Positions 54,018-60,846 of a stretch of DNA of 64,000 nucleotides are shown here, one piece after another (position 1 is the first letter of the stretch; each line of letters starts with the position of its first letter). The position numbers were made by a program, and so were the translations under genes. The stretch spans positions 30,361 through 94,360 of IMG/VR virus record IMGVR_UViG_3300036770_001780; one strand, written 5' to 3'. The DNA comes from a virus. The notes under the pieces are model-generated. The model did not search any database. It was not told the DNA's origin and was given only the letters and a program-made list of their open reading frames with translations.

Positions 54018-54802
54018 CGCTGTTCCTTTCCGTGCCGCAGTTCGGCGGCGAGTTCCTTAATCTGCAGGACGGCATTTCCACGACCGTCCCACCTGCCTAT
54101 CTCAAGCGGCCACAACTCTACTTCGCCTGGGCTTGGTGTCGTTTGCCTGATTAGATCCGCCGCCTCCTCTAGCGCTTTGGCCGCCGCTTCCCGCTTCTGA
54201 TCTTCTAGCCAGTCAAGGGGAGGCTTGGTGCTTAAAGGAAAGTAGTTATGACGGATACGGGATACAAATTCGACTAATGCCGGACCTTGATATGTCGAAC
54301 CGTTTTCGATTATCCAATCAAGTTGCTGCCCGACTCGCTTCAGAGCCTCCGCTGATTTTGCTTCTCCGGCTAGTGCGGCAACCGATTCGTTGCGGTGCTT
54401 CGTCATTTCATATAACTCATGCTCCGCTTTCTCCGCTCGTTCGGTCACGGCGATGAAGTGCGATTCGCCGTTTTCGAACGCTGCCCTAATAGCGTCAGAT
54501 AGCGATTGCCCAAGTAGGGGCGCAACATGACGACGGCGAAGTTCCTCAGTAGCGGCGGAAATCGTGGCGCGAAGGTCGGCGAGTTCTCCGCGTAGTTCTT
54601 CGACCTCAATCTCGGCAACATATTTTCCATCTACAATCGGATGGAAGTATTCAGGTTCGCTTTGCTTTTTTGCCTTCGCCAGTTCTTCGGCGTGCTCGAT
54701 CTCTTTTTCGGATTCTCGCACACACCGCTTGCAATCGTTTTGATACGACGGGTAATCTGGACTGTACATTCTATCTCCGCATGTGTAGCAGTTACGATAC
54801 AT
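54014..54802 (-). CDS. hypothetical protein with N-terminal zinc-finger-like motif and coiled coil
   Basis: 262 aa from ATG 54802, which overlaps the previous stop (TAATG); a GTG at 54814 is also in frame. Near the start NCYTCGDRM and then DCKRCVRE give two CxxC pairs. Long helices follow (about 60-150), then a mixed C-terminal part. Similar CxxC-plus-coil proteins are frequent in early phage blocks. Function unknown. Confidence 0.7.
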   Translation of the reverse strand: MYRNCYTCGDRMYSPDYPSYQNDCKRCVRESEKEIEHAEELAKAKKQSEPEYFHPIVDGKYVAEIEVEELRGELADLRATISAATEELRRRHVAPLLGQSLSDAIRAAFENGESHFIAVTERAEKAEHELYEMTKHRNESVAALAGEAKSAEALKRVGQQLDWIIENGSTYQGPALVEFVSRIRHNYFPLSTKPPLDWLEDQKREAAAKALEEAADLIRQTTPSPGEVELWPLEIGRWDGRGNAVLQIKELAAELRHGKEQR

Positions 54803-54930
54803 TATTGCACCCACCTCACATGCTGAATTAACCTATAGACAATAAAAGGCAACGCGAGCAATGTGAGTACAATTGAAATTGCGCCAATCGCGGCCAATAC
54901 CCCGACTCCTCGAAACATTCCGCTAGTCAT
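54802..54930 (-). CDS. 42-aa membrane protein
   Basis: From ATG 54930 with GGAGG nine bases upstream, overlapping the previous stop as ATGA and the next start as TAATG. The sequence is mostly one hydrophobic helix (VLAAIGAISIVLTLLALPFI) with a short basic end. Upstream in-frame codons exist but lack a ribosome binding site. Both overlaps support a genuine tiny gene. Confidence 0.7.
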   Translation of the reverse strand: MTSGMFRGVGVLAAIGAISIVLTLLALPFIVYRLIQHVRWVQ

Positions 54931-55370
54931 TGTTTTGCACCTCCATTGTATAGAATCTCGGCCTCGATCTCGATTTCTTCTGCTTTCTTCAAACACTCTT
55001 TATTGGCTTTATCAAAATAACCCTCCAAGCGGGATGCGTCTTCCCTAATCCACTCCGCTGCGCCCATTGCTTTCATGTACTTGTCGCGGGAGTCAAGCCA
55101 AATAAGAGAGTCGAGGCAAATAGCAGCCGCCTCCATTGTCTTCAGTTCCTCGTTCCCCTCGTTCCACACCCGCGCCAGTTTCGCGTTGGCCGCTCTTAAC
55201 TCATCTATGTCCTTCCTCGCCTTGCTTAGTTCGGCTTTAAGTCTATTCATTTCCTTGACTAGATCGATCCTGGCCCTCTCTTCTCCTCGGTGAAACTCGG
55301 TTTCTAATTTAGGTTTCATGGCCTCATTGATTGCTTCATTGATAACCACTTGCCAGTCAATGCTAATCAT
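54927..55370 (-). CDS. hypothetical coiled-coil protein
   Basis: 147 aa, almost entirely helical and charged. A central heptad region (ERARIDLVKEMNRLKAELSK) is followed by EELKTMEAAAICLDSLIW. The ATG lies within the overlap with the upstream gene. No family recognised. Confidence 0.7.
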   Translation of the reverse strand: MISIDWQVVINEAINEAMKPKLETEFHRGEERARIDLVKEMNRLKAELSKARKDIDELRAANAKLARVWNEGNEELKTMEAAAICLDSLIWLDSRDKYMKAMGAAEWIREDASRLEGYFDKANKECLKKAEEIEIEAEILYNGGAKQ

Positions 55371-55668
55371 TGCTTATGTCCTCCTTGTCTTTCCTTAGTC
55401 CGTCTTCTACTTCTCTGGTAGCTCTTAGCGCCGTCTGCCTTGCGGCTTTAATCTCTGACCTTAACCGCTTTAACTCTTCCTTCGCTTCCTCGTGACAACA
55501 CGTTTCTTCTTTTAGCATCCTTGAGAGCCTGTCGATTGTCTCTACGGCGTCTAGGAAAGCATTGCATAAGAGAGGAATTTTGTCTTCCTTCGGCCATTCG
55601 TGAGGGGAGGCGTCGATATGGATCGCTTCGTTGATGGCTAACTGGTACTCATCGAGCTTGAGTCTCAC
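55363..55668 (-). CDS. hypothetical coiled-coil protein
   Basis: 101 aa. The start is GTG at 55668 with GGGGAAGCAGG upstream. Helical throughout: an amphipathic N-terminal half and a coiled-coil second half (EEAKEELKRLRSEIKAAR). It overlaps the upstream gene by 20 bases. No family recognised. Confidence 0.65.
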   Translation of the reverse strand: MRLKLDEYQLAINEAIHIDASPHEWPKEDKIPLLCNAFLDAVETIDRLSRMLKEETCCHEEAKEELKRLRSEIKAARQTALRATREVEDGLRKDKEDISND

Positions 55669-55876
55669 CCTGCTTCCCCTTTCTTATGTCCGCAATCTTC
55701 ATTTCAATACATCTCGCCAGGGCCTCGGCTACTTCAATGGTGATAGTATTTCCAGGCCCCTTGTCAAACCGAAGGCAAACCATCCCAAGGCCGTCTTCGT
55801 CGCTCGAAACGACTGCCGCCTTTACGCCATGTTGATCGAAGATGTCGTAACTGCTCTCGATCTCTACCTTTGCCAT
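55649..55876 (-). CDS. hypothetical protein
   Basis: 75 aa, beta-alpha: short strands (VVSSDEDGLGMVCLRFDKG, NTITIEV) and a C-terminal helix with a basic end. It abuts the preceding gene directly (55877). No family recognised. Confidence 0.7.
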   Translation of the reverse strand: MAKVEIESSYDIFDQHGVKAAVVSSDEDGLGMVCLRFDKGPGNTITIEVAEALARCIEMKIADIRKGKQGETQAR

Positions 55877-56158
55877 TTAATTCGCCTCTCTTTCGCTAAC
55901 CACTTCAAGGTCGAAATCTTCCTCTTCGATCTCGATACTGTTCTGATTGAATCCGTGAGCGCCAATCTCGTCAAAGAAACGATCTGACAGTTCGCTATCC
56001 GAACTAAGCATCAGGTGAAGAAAGTCTGACTTGCTAATCTTGATCTTCAGCTTGCCGCTTCTTTCGACATAGGTAACCCTGCCAGTGAATTGACCTTTGA
56101 TTGAACCTGGGTGTTCTTCTGTGATTTCCCTAAAGATGACTTCCCCGGTGACCTTCAT
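55877..56158 (-). CDS. hypothetical acidic protein
   Basis: 93 aa, beta-rich N-terminal half (VIFREITEEH, GRVTYVERSGKLKIKI) and a strongly acidic end (IEIEEEDFDLEVV). The first protein-coding gene after the tRNA cluster on this strand. AAAAAGGAGAATG start context. No family recognised. Confidence 0.7.
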   Translation of the reverse strand: MKVTGEVIFREITEEHPGSIKGQFTGRVTYVERSGKLKIKISKSDFLHLMLSSDSELSDRFFDEIGAHGFNQNSIEIEEEDFDLEVVSEREAN

Positions 56159-56177
56159 TTCATTCTCCTTTTTTAGT

Positions 56178-56251
56178 TGGCTGGCGGAGGAGGAATCGAA
56201 CCTCCATACCGGGAGTCAAAGTCCCGTGTTCTGCCGTTGAACTATCCGCCA
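56178..56251 (-). tRNA. tRNA-Gln (UUG)
   Basis: Cloverleaf readable on the complementary strand: acceptor TGGCGGA/TCCGCCA, anticodon loop CTTTGAC with stem CGGGA/TCCCG, T-loop TTCGATT, discriminator G and encoded CCA. Anticodon UUG reads CAA. Confidence 0.93.
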
Positions 56252-56255
56252 ATTT

Positions 56256-56332
56256 TGGTACTCCCGATAGGGTTCGAACCTATGGCCTTTCGCTTAGGAG
56301 GCGAACGCTCTATCCGGCTGAGCTACGGGAGT
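56256..56332 (-). tRNA. tRNA-Arg (CCU)
   Basis: Acceptor ACTCCCG/CGGGAGT, anticodon stem TTCGC/GCGAA with loop CTCCTAA, T-arm ATAGG TTCGAAC CCTAT, discriminator A and encoded CCA. It reads AGG, a codon used often in the tail and ejection genes. Confidence 0.93.
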
Positions 56333-56338
56333 TGAAAC

Positions 56339-56414
56339 TGGTGGTCCCACTAGGACTCGAACCTAGAACTGACAGATTATGAGTCTGCTCTTCTGCCGAT
56401 TGAAGTATGGGACC
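56339..56414 (-). tRNA. tRNA-Met (CAU)
   Basis: Acceptor GGTCCCA/TGGGACC, anticodon stem GCAGA/TCTGT with loop CTCATAA, T-arm CTAGG TTCGAGT CCTAG, discriminator A and encoded CCA. A CAU anticodon could also be tRNA-Ile2 if the C is modified; Met is the default call. Confidence 0.88.
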
Positions 56415-56456
56415 GTGTGAAAGATAAGCTTATTCCTTCTTGGCGTTTAAGTCAAG

Positions 56457-56621
56457 TCAGAGATCGACGAACTTCTTCTTCTTGAAGTTCCACTGAATTG
56501 CTCTACCGTCCTCTAGTGTAATCCTGTAGTGGTAGAGCCAGAGGTTCTTCTCGTAGAGCCGCCCGAAACACCACCCAAACAAGGCAGATACAGCAACGCC
56601 AGTAAGCATTAACGCAATCAT
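56457..56621 (-). CDS. 54-aa membrane protein
   Basis: Hydrophobic N-terminus (MIALMLTGVAVSALFGW) followed by a basic tail ending KKKKFVDL. GGAGG lies seven bases upstream of the ATG, which overlaps the preceding stop as ATGA. Too short for default gene calling but well supported. Lies between the tRNAs and the zinc ribbon gene. Confidence 0.7.
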   Translation of the reverse strand: MIALMLTGVAVSALFGWCFGRLYEKNLWLYHYRITLEDGRAIQWNFKKKKFVDL

Positions 56622-56815
56622 TCTCCACCTCCGAACAGTCCGCTCACGCTCTTTAGTCTTTTGCCTTTTGTCATTGTCTCAACAACTCCTGAATCTTCAG
56701 TTCCCTGCTCTGCCCGGTATAGCGGTGTATCCGTAGCGCACTCTTCGCATTGATTGATAAAACCCGGCTTCCCCGGCGTCAGTTGGAACTCCTCGTTACA
56801 ATCCTTGCAAGTCAT
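56618..56815 (-). CDS. small zinc ribbon protein
   Basis: 65 aa. MTCKDCNEEFQLTPGKPGFI followed by NQCEECA: two CxxC pairs with the GKPGFxNQC spacing that I recall from a recurring short phage zinc ribbon family. A Gly-rich tail (LFGGGE) follows. Three bases after the SF2 helicase stop. Function unknown, nucleic-acid or protein binding likely. Confidence 0.78.
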   Translation of the reverse strand: MTCKDCNEEFQLTPGKPGFINQCEECATDTPLYRAEQGTEDSGVVETMTKGKRLKSVSGLFGGGE

Positions 56816-56817
56816 GT

Positions 56818-59664
56818 TCAGATCCTCTTTTTAGCTAGTAGTGAAGATATCAAGGCTTGAGCCTGCCCAGCGTTCATGGAGTGGCGAAGAACAGCCTTGT
56901 ATTTATTTATATCGCCATTCATCTTCGCTACGCCACTTCTATCTATCTTGGCAAGCAAGGCGATCTGCTTATCAGATATAGGATTCCCTCTCCAAGCCGC
57001 ACTGCTGCTGCCAGCTTTCTTCTCTTCCGAGGTAAGCCGCTTTTCCGCCTTGCCGATAGCCTCTTCCAGTGTGCTGCCGACTCCCGCGAAGGAACTAACC
57101 CCGTTTGTGTTTATCTTAACGTCGTACATCCCCATCGAGTTCGGCCTGACCGTCATGGTCCTGGTCGGCATATTAAGGATGTATGTGTCGTCTTTCTTGA
57201 TCCATGACATATCAGAGCACTTCCCTACTTCCTGGGGCGTCTCAGGAATGGATACCAGATCGACTTTCTCGATAATCCCGGTCAACGTGGTCGGGTCCTC
57301 GATCTCCTCAAGGTTGGTTTTCTTTTTGATCTTATCCGGCAGCTTATCAACTAGGTTCTCCAAGTCCTTTGTGAACTCTTCCAGTCTCTTGCCTTTGGTG
57401 TCGATCTTTGGATTAAGGCCAAACAGGGTTGGAACAGATATTAGGTTGTGCCGGGAGGAAACGTCAACGAAGTCGATGATAATGGCCGTGTCTTTAATCC
57501 AGTCAGGTTCTTTCCCGGCTTCCCGCATTGCGTTTAGCGTCTCTGGGGCAGGGCAAGGACGAAGCACTCGCCCAACGGCTTGACGGTAGATGAGGCCGGA
57601 GCGGAAAGGGCGAACCATGCAGCCGACTTCTACCGTAGGGTCGTCGTAGCCTTCGCAGAACAAGAGAGCTGACATAAGCGCAGTTAGTTCTCCTCGCTTG
57701 TGCATGTCTATTATCTCTTTGCGTGTTTGCGCCGGAGTCCTCGATGATACCGCCATCGCTTTAACCCCTTGCTTGTTAGCCTCAGCCGCCAAGTCTTCAG
57801 CGTGCTGAATATCCAACGTGAAGAATAGGGCCTTCTTCCCCTCGGCTATCTCCTTGTACTTACTTATGACGAGTTCGTTCCGGGCCGGAGTGTTGATCTT
57901 CTTTTCAAGCTGTCTGTGGTTGAAATCTCCAGCGGTGATCTTGACATCAGAGATATCAACCCTTGTCTCTACTCGGTAGGCTTCGATGTCGGTCAAGTAT
58001 TTGTTCTGGATGCCCCACCGGATGTCTCGGCTGGCGGTTATCCTGTTGAAGAACTCGTTAAGACCTTTGTTGTCGGAGCGATTCGGTGTGGCGGTCAGTC
58101 CGAAAAGTATCTTAGATTCATCGTTATACCGCTCATCGCTAAGGTAAACCTTGAAGTATTTCAAGGCGTTTCTGAACGTGTCAGAACTAGCTCTGTGGCA
58201 GTTGTGTACTAGTACTCCGTTGGCGTAGTAGTTGTTGTTTCCTTCAACCTCGAAATTGTAGACAAAACCACCTGGACACATTCCTCCAAATGTCCCATCA
58301 CTTGTTTGTTCGTGAATCTCAATACCGACCACCCTCGCTGTTCTAGGAAATCCTGTTTCTTTCTGTCTTGAATTTGCCTTGATATCGCACAATGAGAATT
58401 CCCGTCCACTTCGATTGCTATCATTAGTTCTGGAATAGCCACGTCGATCTTGTAGTGGGTCGGGTATCCACTTGAACGTCCGGTCATTGTTCTGTATGGA
58501 TACTGAGGCGATAGTTTTAGTGTCGTACATGTGGCCAATCCGTGAAGGATCTTCTCTTCTGCTGCTGTTAACCCGTGACCGTTCCCGCCTTGGATTCTCG
58601 GCTTGTGCCCCATTTCTGTAAGCTTCTTTGAGACGAGATCCCTGATTTCTTTTTTGTGCATGGGGTTCTGTTTCTTCATTCTCTCTGAAGCATACTTCCG
58701 GTTGTATTCCGCTAGGTATTCCCCGCCTTTCTTGTGGCGAAGATAATGAACCGCCTTGTCGCACTCTTTCGAACAAGTGAATACCGCGTTTTTTTGCTTC
58801 AACAGACCCTTCCCTGACAACTCCACTTCTTTGTTGCAGTGTTGGCAGTTCATGTAGACTCTTTTCCTTCGGGCCTCCCTCGCTACCTTCTTGCAGTCCT
58901 CTCCGCAGTATGGAACCATATTTTTGTTCCATGATCTTGGCATGTACGTCTTCTCGCAGACTGAGCAGTTCTTTGGCTTCACGGTTCTCCTCTTCCTTGC
59001 TGTCGCATAGAGTAAGTATATCATTGTACGCGATGCGATTGGCAGGAACATATTCGCCGTTGACAAAAAAGGGATGTTCTTCTGTGCATGTGATCTTTTG
59101 CCCATTGGACAGGCTTATTGTCATTAGAGATGAAGGCTTACTCTTGAACAGCCTAACGACTGGGCGTAGTTCTTCCGTTTTGGCTTCGTGGTTGAATGAA
59201 CTAACAAGATCACCCGGCCTGATTAACTCAATCGGCCTGCCGTCGATCAGTGTCCCGGCGACGAAACACTCATCTACAATTACTATGTCGAACGTATCCG
59301 GGTCTATTGACTTGAGCCTTTCGCTAAAAATAGGCGTCCCGTCCTCCTCTTCCCGCGTTGATCCGATTGTCTGGATACTAGCCACGACGACTTCAGAATC
59401 GGGAGTTGAGCGGTGCTCTGCTTTCTCCACACTTACGGTTAGCTCCGGGTAGGACGCCCTCACTTTATCAACTGTCTGCCATACCAGCTCCTCTCTGTTG
59501 ACGATAATCAAGGCACGCTTCTTGCGGAGCCTGCCGACGATATGAGCCATGAGGACAGTCTTGCCTAAGCCAGTGGCCCAAACGATCAGGTTTCTGTTTC
59601 GGCCAGCCATGATATCCATCTGGCACTTAACCAAGTCTTCTCTCTGGTATTGGCGTAGTTTCAT
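56818..59664 (-). CDS. superfamily 2 DEAH/DECH-type helicase with intein
   Basis: 948 codons; about 592 aa after splicing. Motif I WATGLGKT at residues 29-36, motif II VDE interrupted by the intein and completed by CH (DECH), then GLTATPNR (III-like), and QAVGRVLRP (VI) in the C-terminal RecA-like half. A Ser/Lys-rich C-terminal tail follows, ending in a small helical domain. It would translocate on or remodel DNA during replication or recombination, next to the ERF/nuclease genes. Confidence 0.92.
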   Translation of the reverse strand: MKLRQYQREDLVKCQMDIMAGRNRNLIVWATGLGKTVLMAHIVGRLRKKRALIIVNREELVWQTVDKVRASYPELTVSVEKAEHRSTPDSEVVVASIQTIGSTREEEDGTPIFSERLKSIDPDTFDIVIVDECFVAGTLIDGRPIELIRPGDLVSSFNHEAKTEELRPVVRLFKSKPSSLMTISLSNGQKITCTEEHPFFVNGEYVPANRIAYNDILTLCDSKEEENREAKELLSLREDVHAKIMEQKYGSILRRGLQEGSEGGPKEKSLHELPTLQQRSGVVREGSVEAKKRGIHLFERVRQGGSLSSPQERRGIPSGIQPEVCFRENEETEPHAQKRNQGSRLKEAYRNGAQAENPRRERSRVNSSRREDPSRIGHMYDTKTIASVSIQNNDRTFKWIPDPLQDRRGYSRTNDSNRSGREFSLCDIKANSRQKETGFPRTARVVGIEIHEQTSDGTFGGMCPGGFVYNFEVEGNNNYYANGVLVHNCHRASSDTFRNALKYFKVYLSDERYNDESKILFGLTATPNRSDNKGLNEFFNRITASRDIRWGIQNKYLTDIEAYRVETRVDISDVKITAGDFNHRQLEKKINTPARNELVISKYKEIAEGKKALFFTLDIQHAEDLAAEANKQGVKAMAVSSRTPAQTRKEIIDMHKRGELTALMSALLFCEGYDDPTVEVGCMVRPFRSGLIYRQAVGRVLRPCPAPETLNAMREAGKEPDWIKDTAIIIDFVDVSSRHNLISVPTLFGLNPKIDTKGKRLEEFTKDLENLVDKLPDKIKKKTNLEEIEDPTTLTGIIEKVDLVSIPETPQEVGKCSDMSWIKKDDTYILNMPTRTMTVRPNSMGMYDVKINTNGVSSFAGVGSTLEEAIGKAEKRLTSEEKKAGSSSAAWRGNPISDKQIALLAKIDRSGVAKMNGDINKYKAVLRHSMNAGQAQALISSLLAKKRI
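58201..59268 (-). mobile_element. class 1 intein in helicase motif II, with an overlapping endonuclease gene
   Basis: 356 codons from CFVAGTLIDG (block A, Cys1) to YYANGVLVHN (block G) before Cys+1. Block B is TCTEEHPFF with Thr-x-x-His. The region between the splicing blocks has no LAGLIDADG or HNH motif in this frame: residues about 95-310 are low-complexity Arg/Glu/Ser/Gly-rich. In the +1 frame the same DNA encodes a Vsr-like endonuclease. Inserted exactly in DE|CH. Confidence 0.92.
58209..58982 (-). CDS. Vsr-like homing endonuclease encoded inside the intein in another frame
   Basis: 257 aa in the +1 frame relative to the helicase, wholly inside the intein. The start is taken as GTG 58982, preceded by AGGAAGAGGAGAACC; longer options start at 59024 or 59105. 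Two zinc-finger-like parts (C6, C9, C26, C30 and C46, C49, C70, C74), then a NUMOD-like QNPMHKKEIRDLVSKKLTE helix, then a nuclease core with YKIDVAIPELMIAIEVDGNS: D180, E191, D193, H197 and D206 resemble the Vsr/EDxHD fold. Its last 19 or so residues overlap the splicing block F/G codons. Confidence 0.85.
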   Translation of the reverse strand: MKPKNCSVCEKTYMPRSWNKNMVPYCGEDCKKVAREARRKRVYMNCQHCNKEVELSGKGLLKQKNAVFTCSKECDKAVHYLRHKKGGEYLAEYNRKYASERMKKQNPMHKKEIRDLVSKKLTEMGHKPRIQGGNGHGLTAAEEKILHGLATCTTLKLSPQYPYRTMTGRSSGYPTHYKIDVAIPELMIAIEVDGNSHCAISRQIQDRKKQDFLEQRGWSVLRFTNKQVMGHLEECVQVVLSTISRLKETTTTTPTEY

Positions 59665-60314
59665 CGAATTACCAAGTTCTGTTCCTGATATGCCTCAACA
59701 CCGGGGATCGACATCATTGCGCCCATACTGCGGGCCTTGGCGTCGAGCGCCTTCTGGTCTGGGATAAAGTATTCCCGGTAGCGCGGGTCCTTAACAGCAG
59801 CCGCCCAGAGTTCGTCGAGGTTAGTAATCCGCGCCTTGAACGGACTCTTGCGCGTGCCAGCGCCCGACTTGCTGACGGTCTTCGTAAACACGGGCATCTC
59901 AGGCTCCGGCGTGTCGTCGAGCGGTGTCCATTCCGCCTTGGCCTTACGCGCTTCTTCAATGAGTCGATCACGCTCTTCCTTGAGCCGCTTCTCTTCAGCC
60001 ACCCGCCATTCAAGGCACCGTTTGCGGAGATTAGACTTGGTAATCTCCGCAGGTTCCTTTAGTTCCTTGATTAGCGAGTTGAGGGACTTGACGGCACTGT
60101 TGAGAGGCTCCTTGATAGAGGAGAATTTGTCGTCCACTCGCTTGATGTAGTCGTCCGCCTTCTTGATAATGGAAACCGCCATATCATGAGTTGACTCGCT
60201 ATCAACGGCAAGGTCTAAGCAGGCGATTGTCTCGACCTCTTGAAGTTCCTGGCCGATATCAGGCATGGTGATCTCAGGAACTAATACCTCGCTCTTTTCC
60301 AAAACGTCTTGCAT
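59661..60314 (-). CDS. coiled-coil protein of the recombination cluster
   Basis: 217 aa from ATG 60314, preceded by GGGAG. Mostly helical with a long coiled coil (about 40-135: KKADDYIKRVDDKFSSIKE, KRLKEERDRLIEEARKAKA), a Pro/Asp linker and a short C-terminal domain ending PGVEAYQEQN. Genes of this size and layout commonly accompany ERF- or RecT-type recombination genes in phages, possibly as accessory factors. Specific function unknown. Confidence 0.75.
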   Translation of the reverse strand: MQDVLEKSEVLVPEITMPDIGQELQEVETIACLDLAVDSESTHDMAVSIIKKADDYIKRVDDKFSSIKEPLNSAVKSLNSLIKELKEPAEITKSNLRKRCLEWRVAEEKRLKEERDRLIEEARKAKAEWTPLDDTPEPEMPVFTKTVSKSGAGTRKSPFKARITNLDELWAAAVKDPRYREYFIPDQKALDAKARSMGAMMSIPGVEAYQEQNLVIR

Positions 60315-60844
60315 GTGTTCTCCCATTCCACGAAGTCGTAGGGGTCTTCGTATCCCTTTATCTTGTAATTCTTCAGCTTAGGGTTGATGTTAAGGCAGTA
60401 TCGCTTTACTGTCTCATACGTTAGCGGAAATCTCATCATAGCGTAAGCCGCTGTTTGCAAGCGTGCTGACTCCGGGATGGTTCCGGTTTTTATGTCCATG
60501 ATGAACTCAGGTTCAATTCCGGCCCTATCTACAGTGCCGCAAACGTCCAGCACTTCATCGTAAAGCAAGCACTCGATGTCTGTAAAGGTAGGCTGAACAT
60601 CCCTGAGATAGTTCTTGTACTGGTTAATACACTTTGCCATGCCTTCGTCTAGTCCATCGGTTACTAGCAAGCCTTTATCGAATTCCTCTAGTGCCAAGTG
60701 GATCTCAGAGCCTCGGCTGGCGGCGGTGTCCGATTTACAGAACGGGCTAATATAACCCATGATGTCTAGCACCTGGGTTACGGAGGGCTTGATTAGCCCT
60801 CCGACCTTGTAGGTGTGACTCTCTTTATCGAAAGAGATCATCAT
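60281..60844 (-). CDS. PD-(D/E)XK superfamily exonuclease
   Basis: 187 aa. RGSEIHLALEEFD (motif I His), CGTVDRAGI, FIMDIKTG (D-x-K active site) and LQTAAYAMM (QxxxY) are the RecB/Cas4/lambda-exo type motifs. It would resect double-stranded DNA to expose single strands for the neighbouring ERF annealing protein. Its end overlaps the coiled-coil gene by 34 bases. Confidence 0.88.
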   Translation of the reverse strand: MMISFDKESHTYKVGGLIKPSVTQVLDIMGYISPFCKSDTAASRGSEIHLALEEFDKGLLVTDGLDEGMAKCINQYKNYLRDVQPTFTDIECLLYDEVLDVCGTVDRAGIEPEFIMDIKTGTIPESARLQTAAYAMMRFPLTYETVKRYCLNINPKLKNYKIKGYEDPYDFVEWENTCKTFWKRARY

Positions 60845-60846
60845 TA

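Noticed and set aside
59024-59105. Upstream starts for the intra-intein endonuclease
   Set aside because: The extra N-terminal residues are translation of intein block B region and lack a good ribosome binding site; the GTG at 58982 has a strong one.
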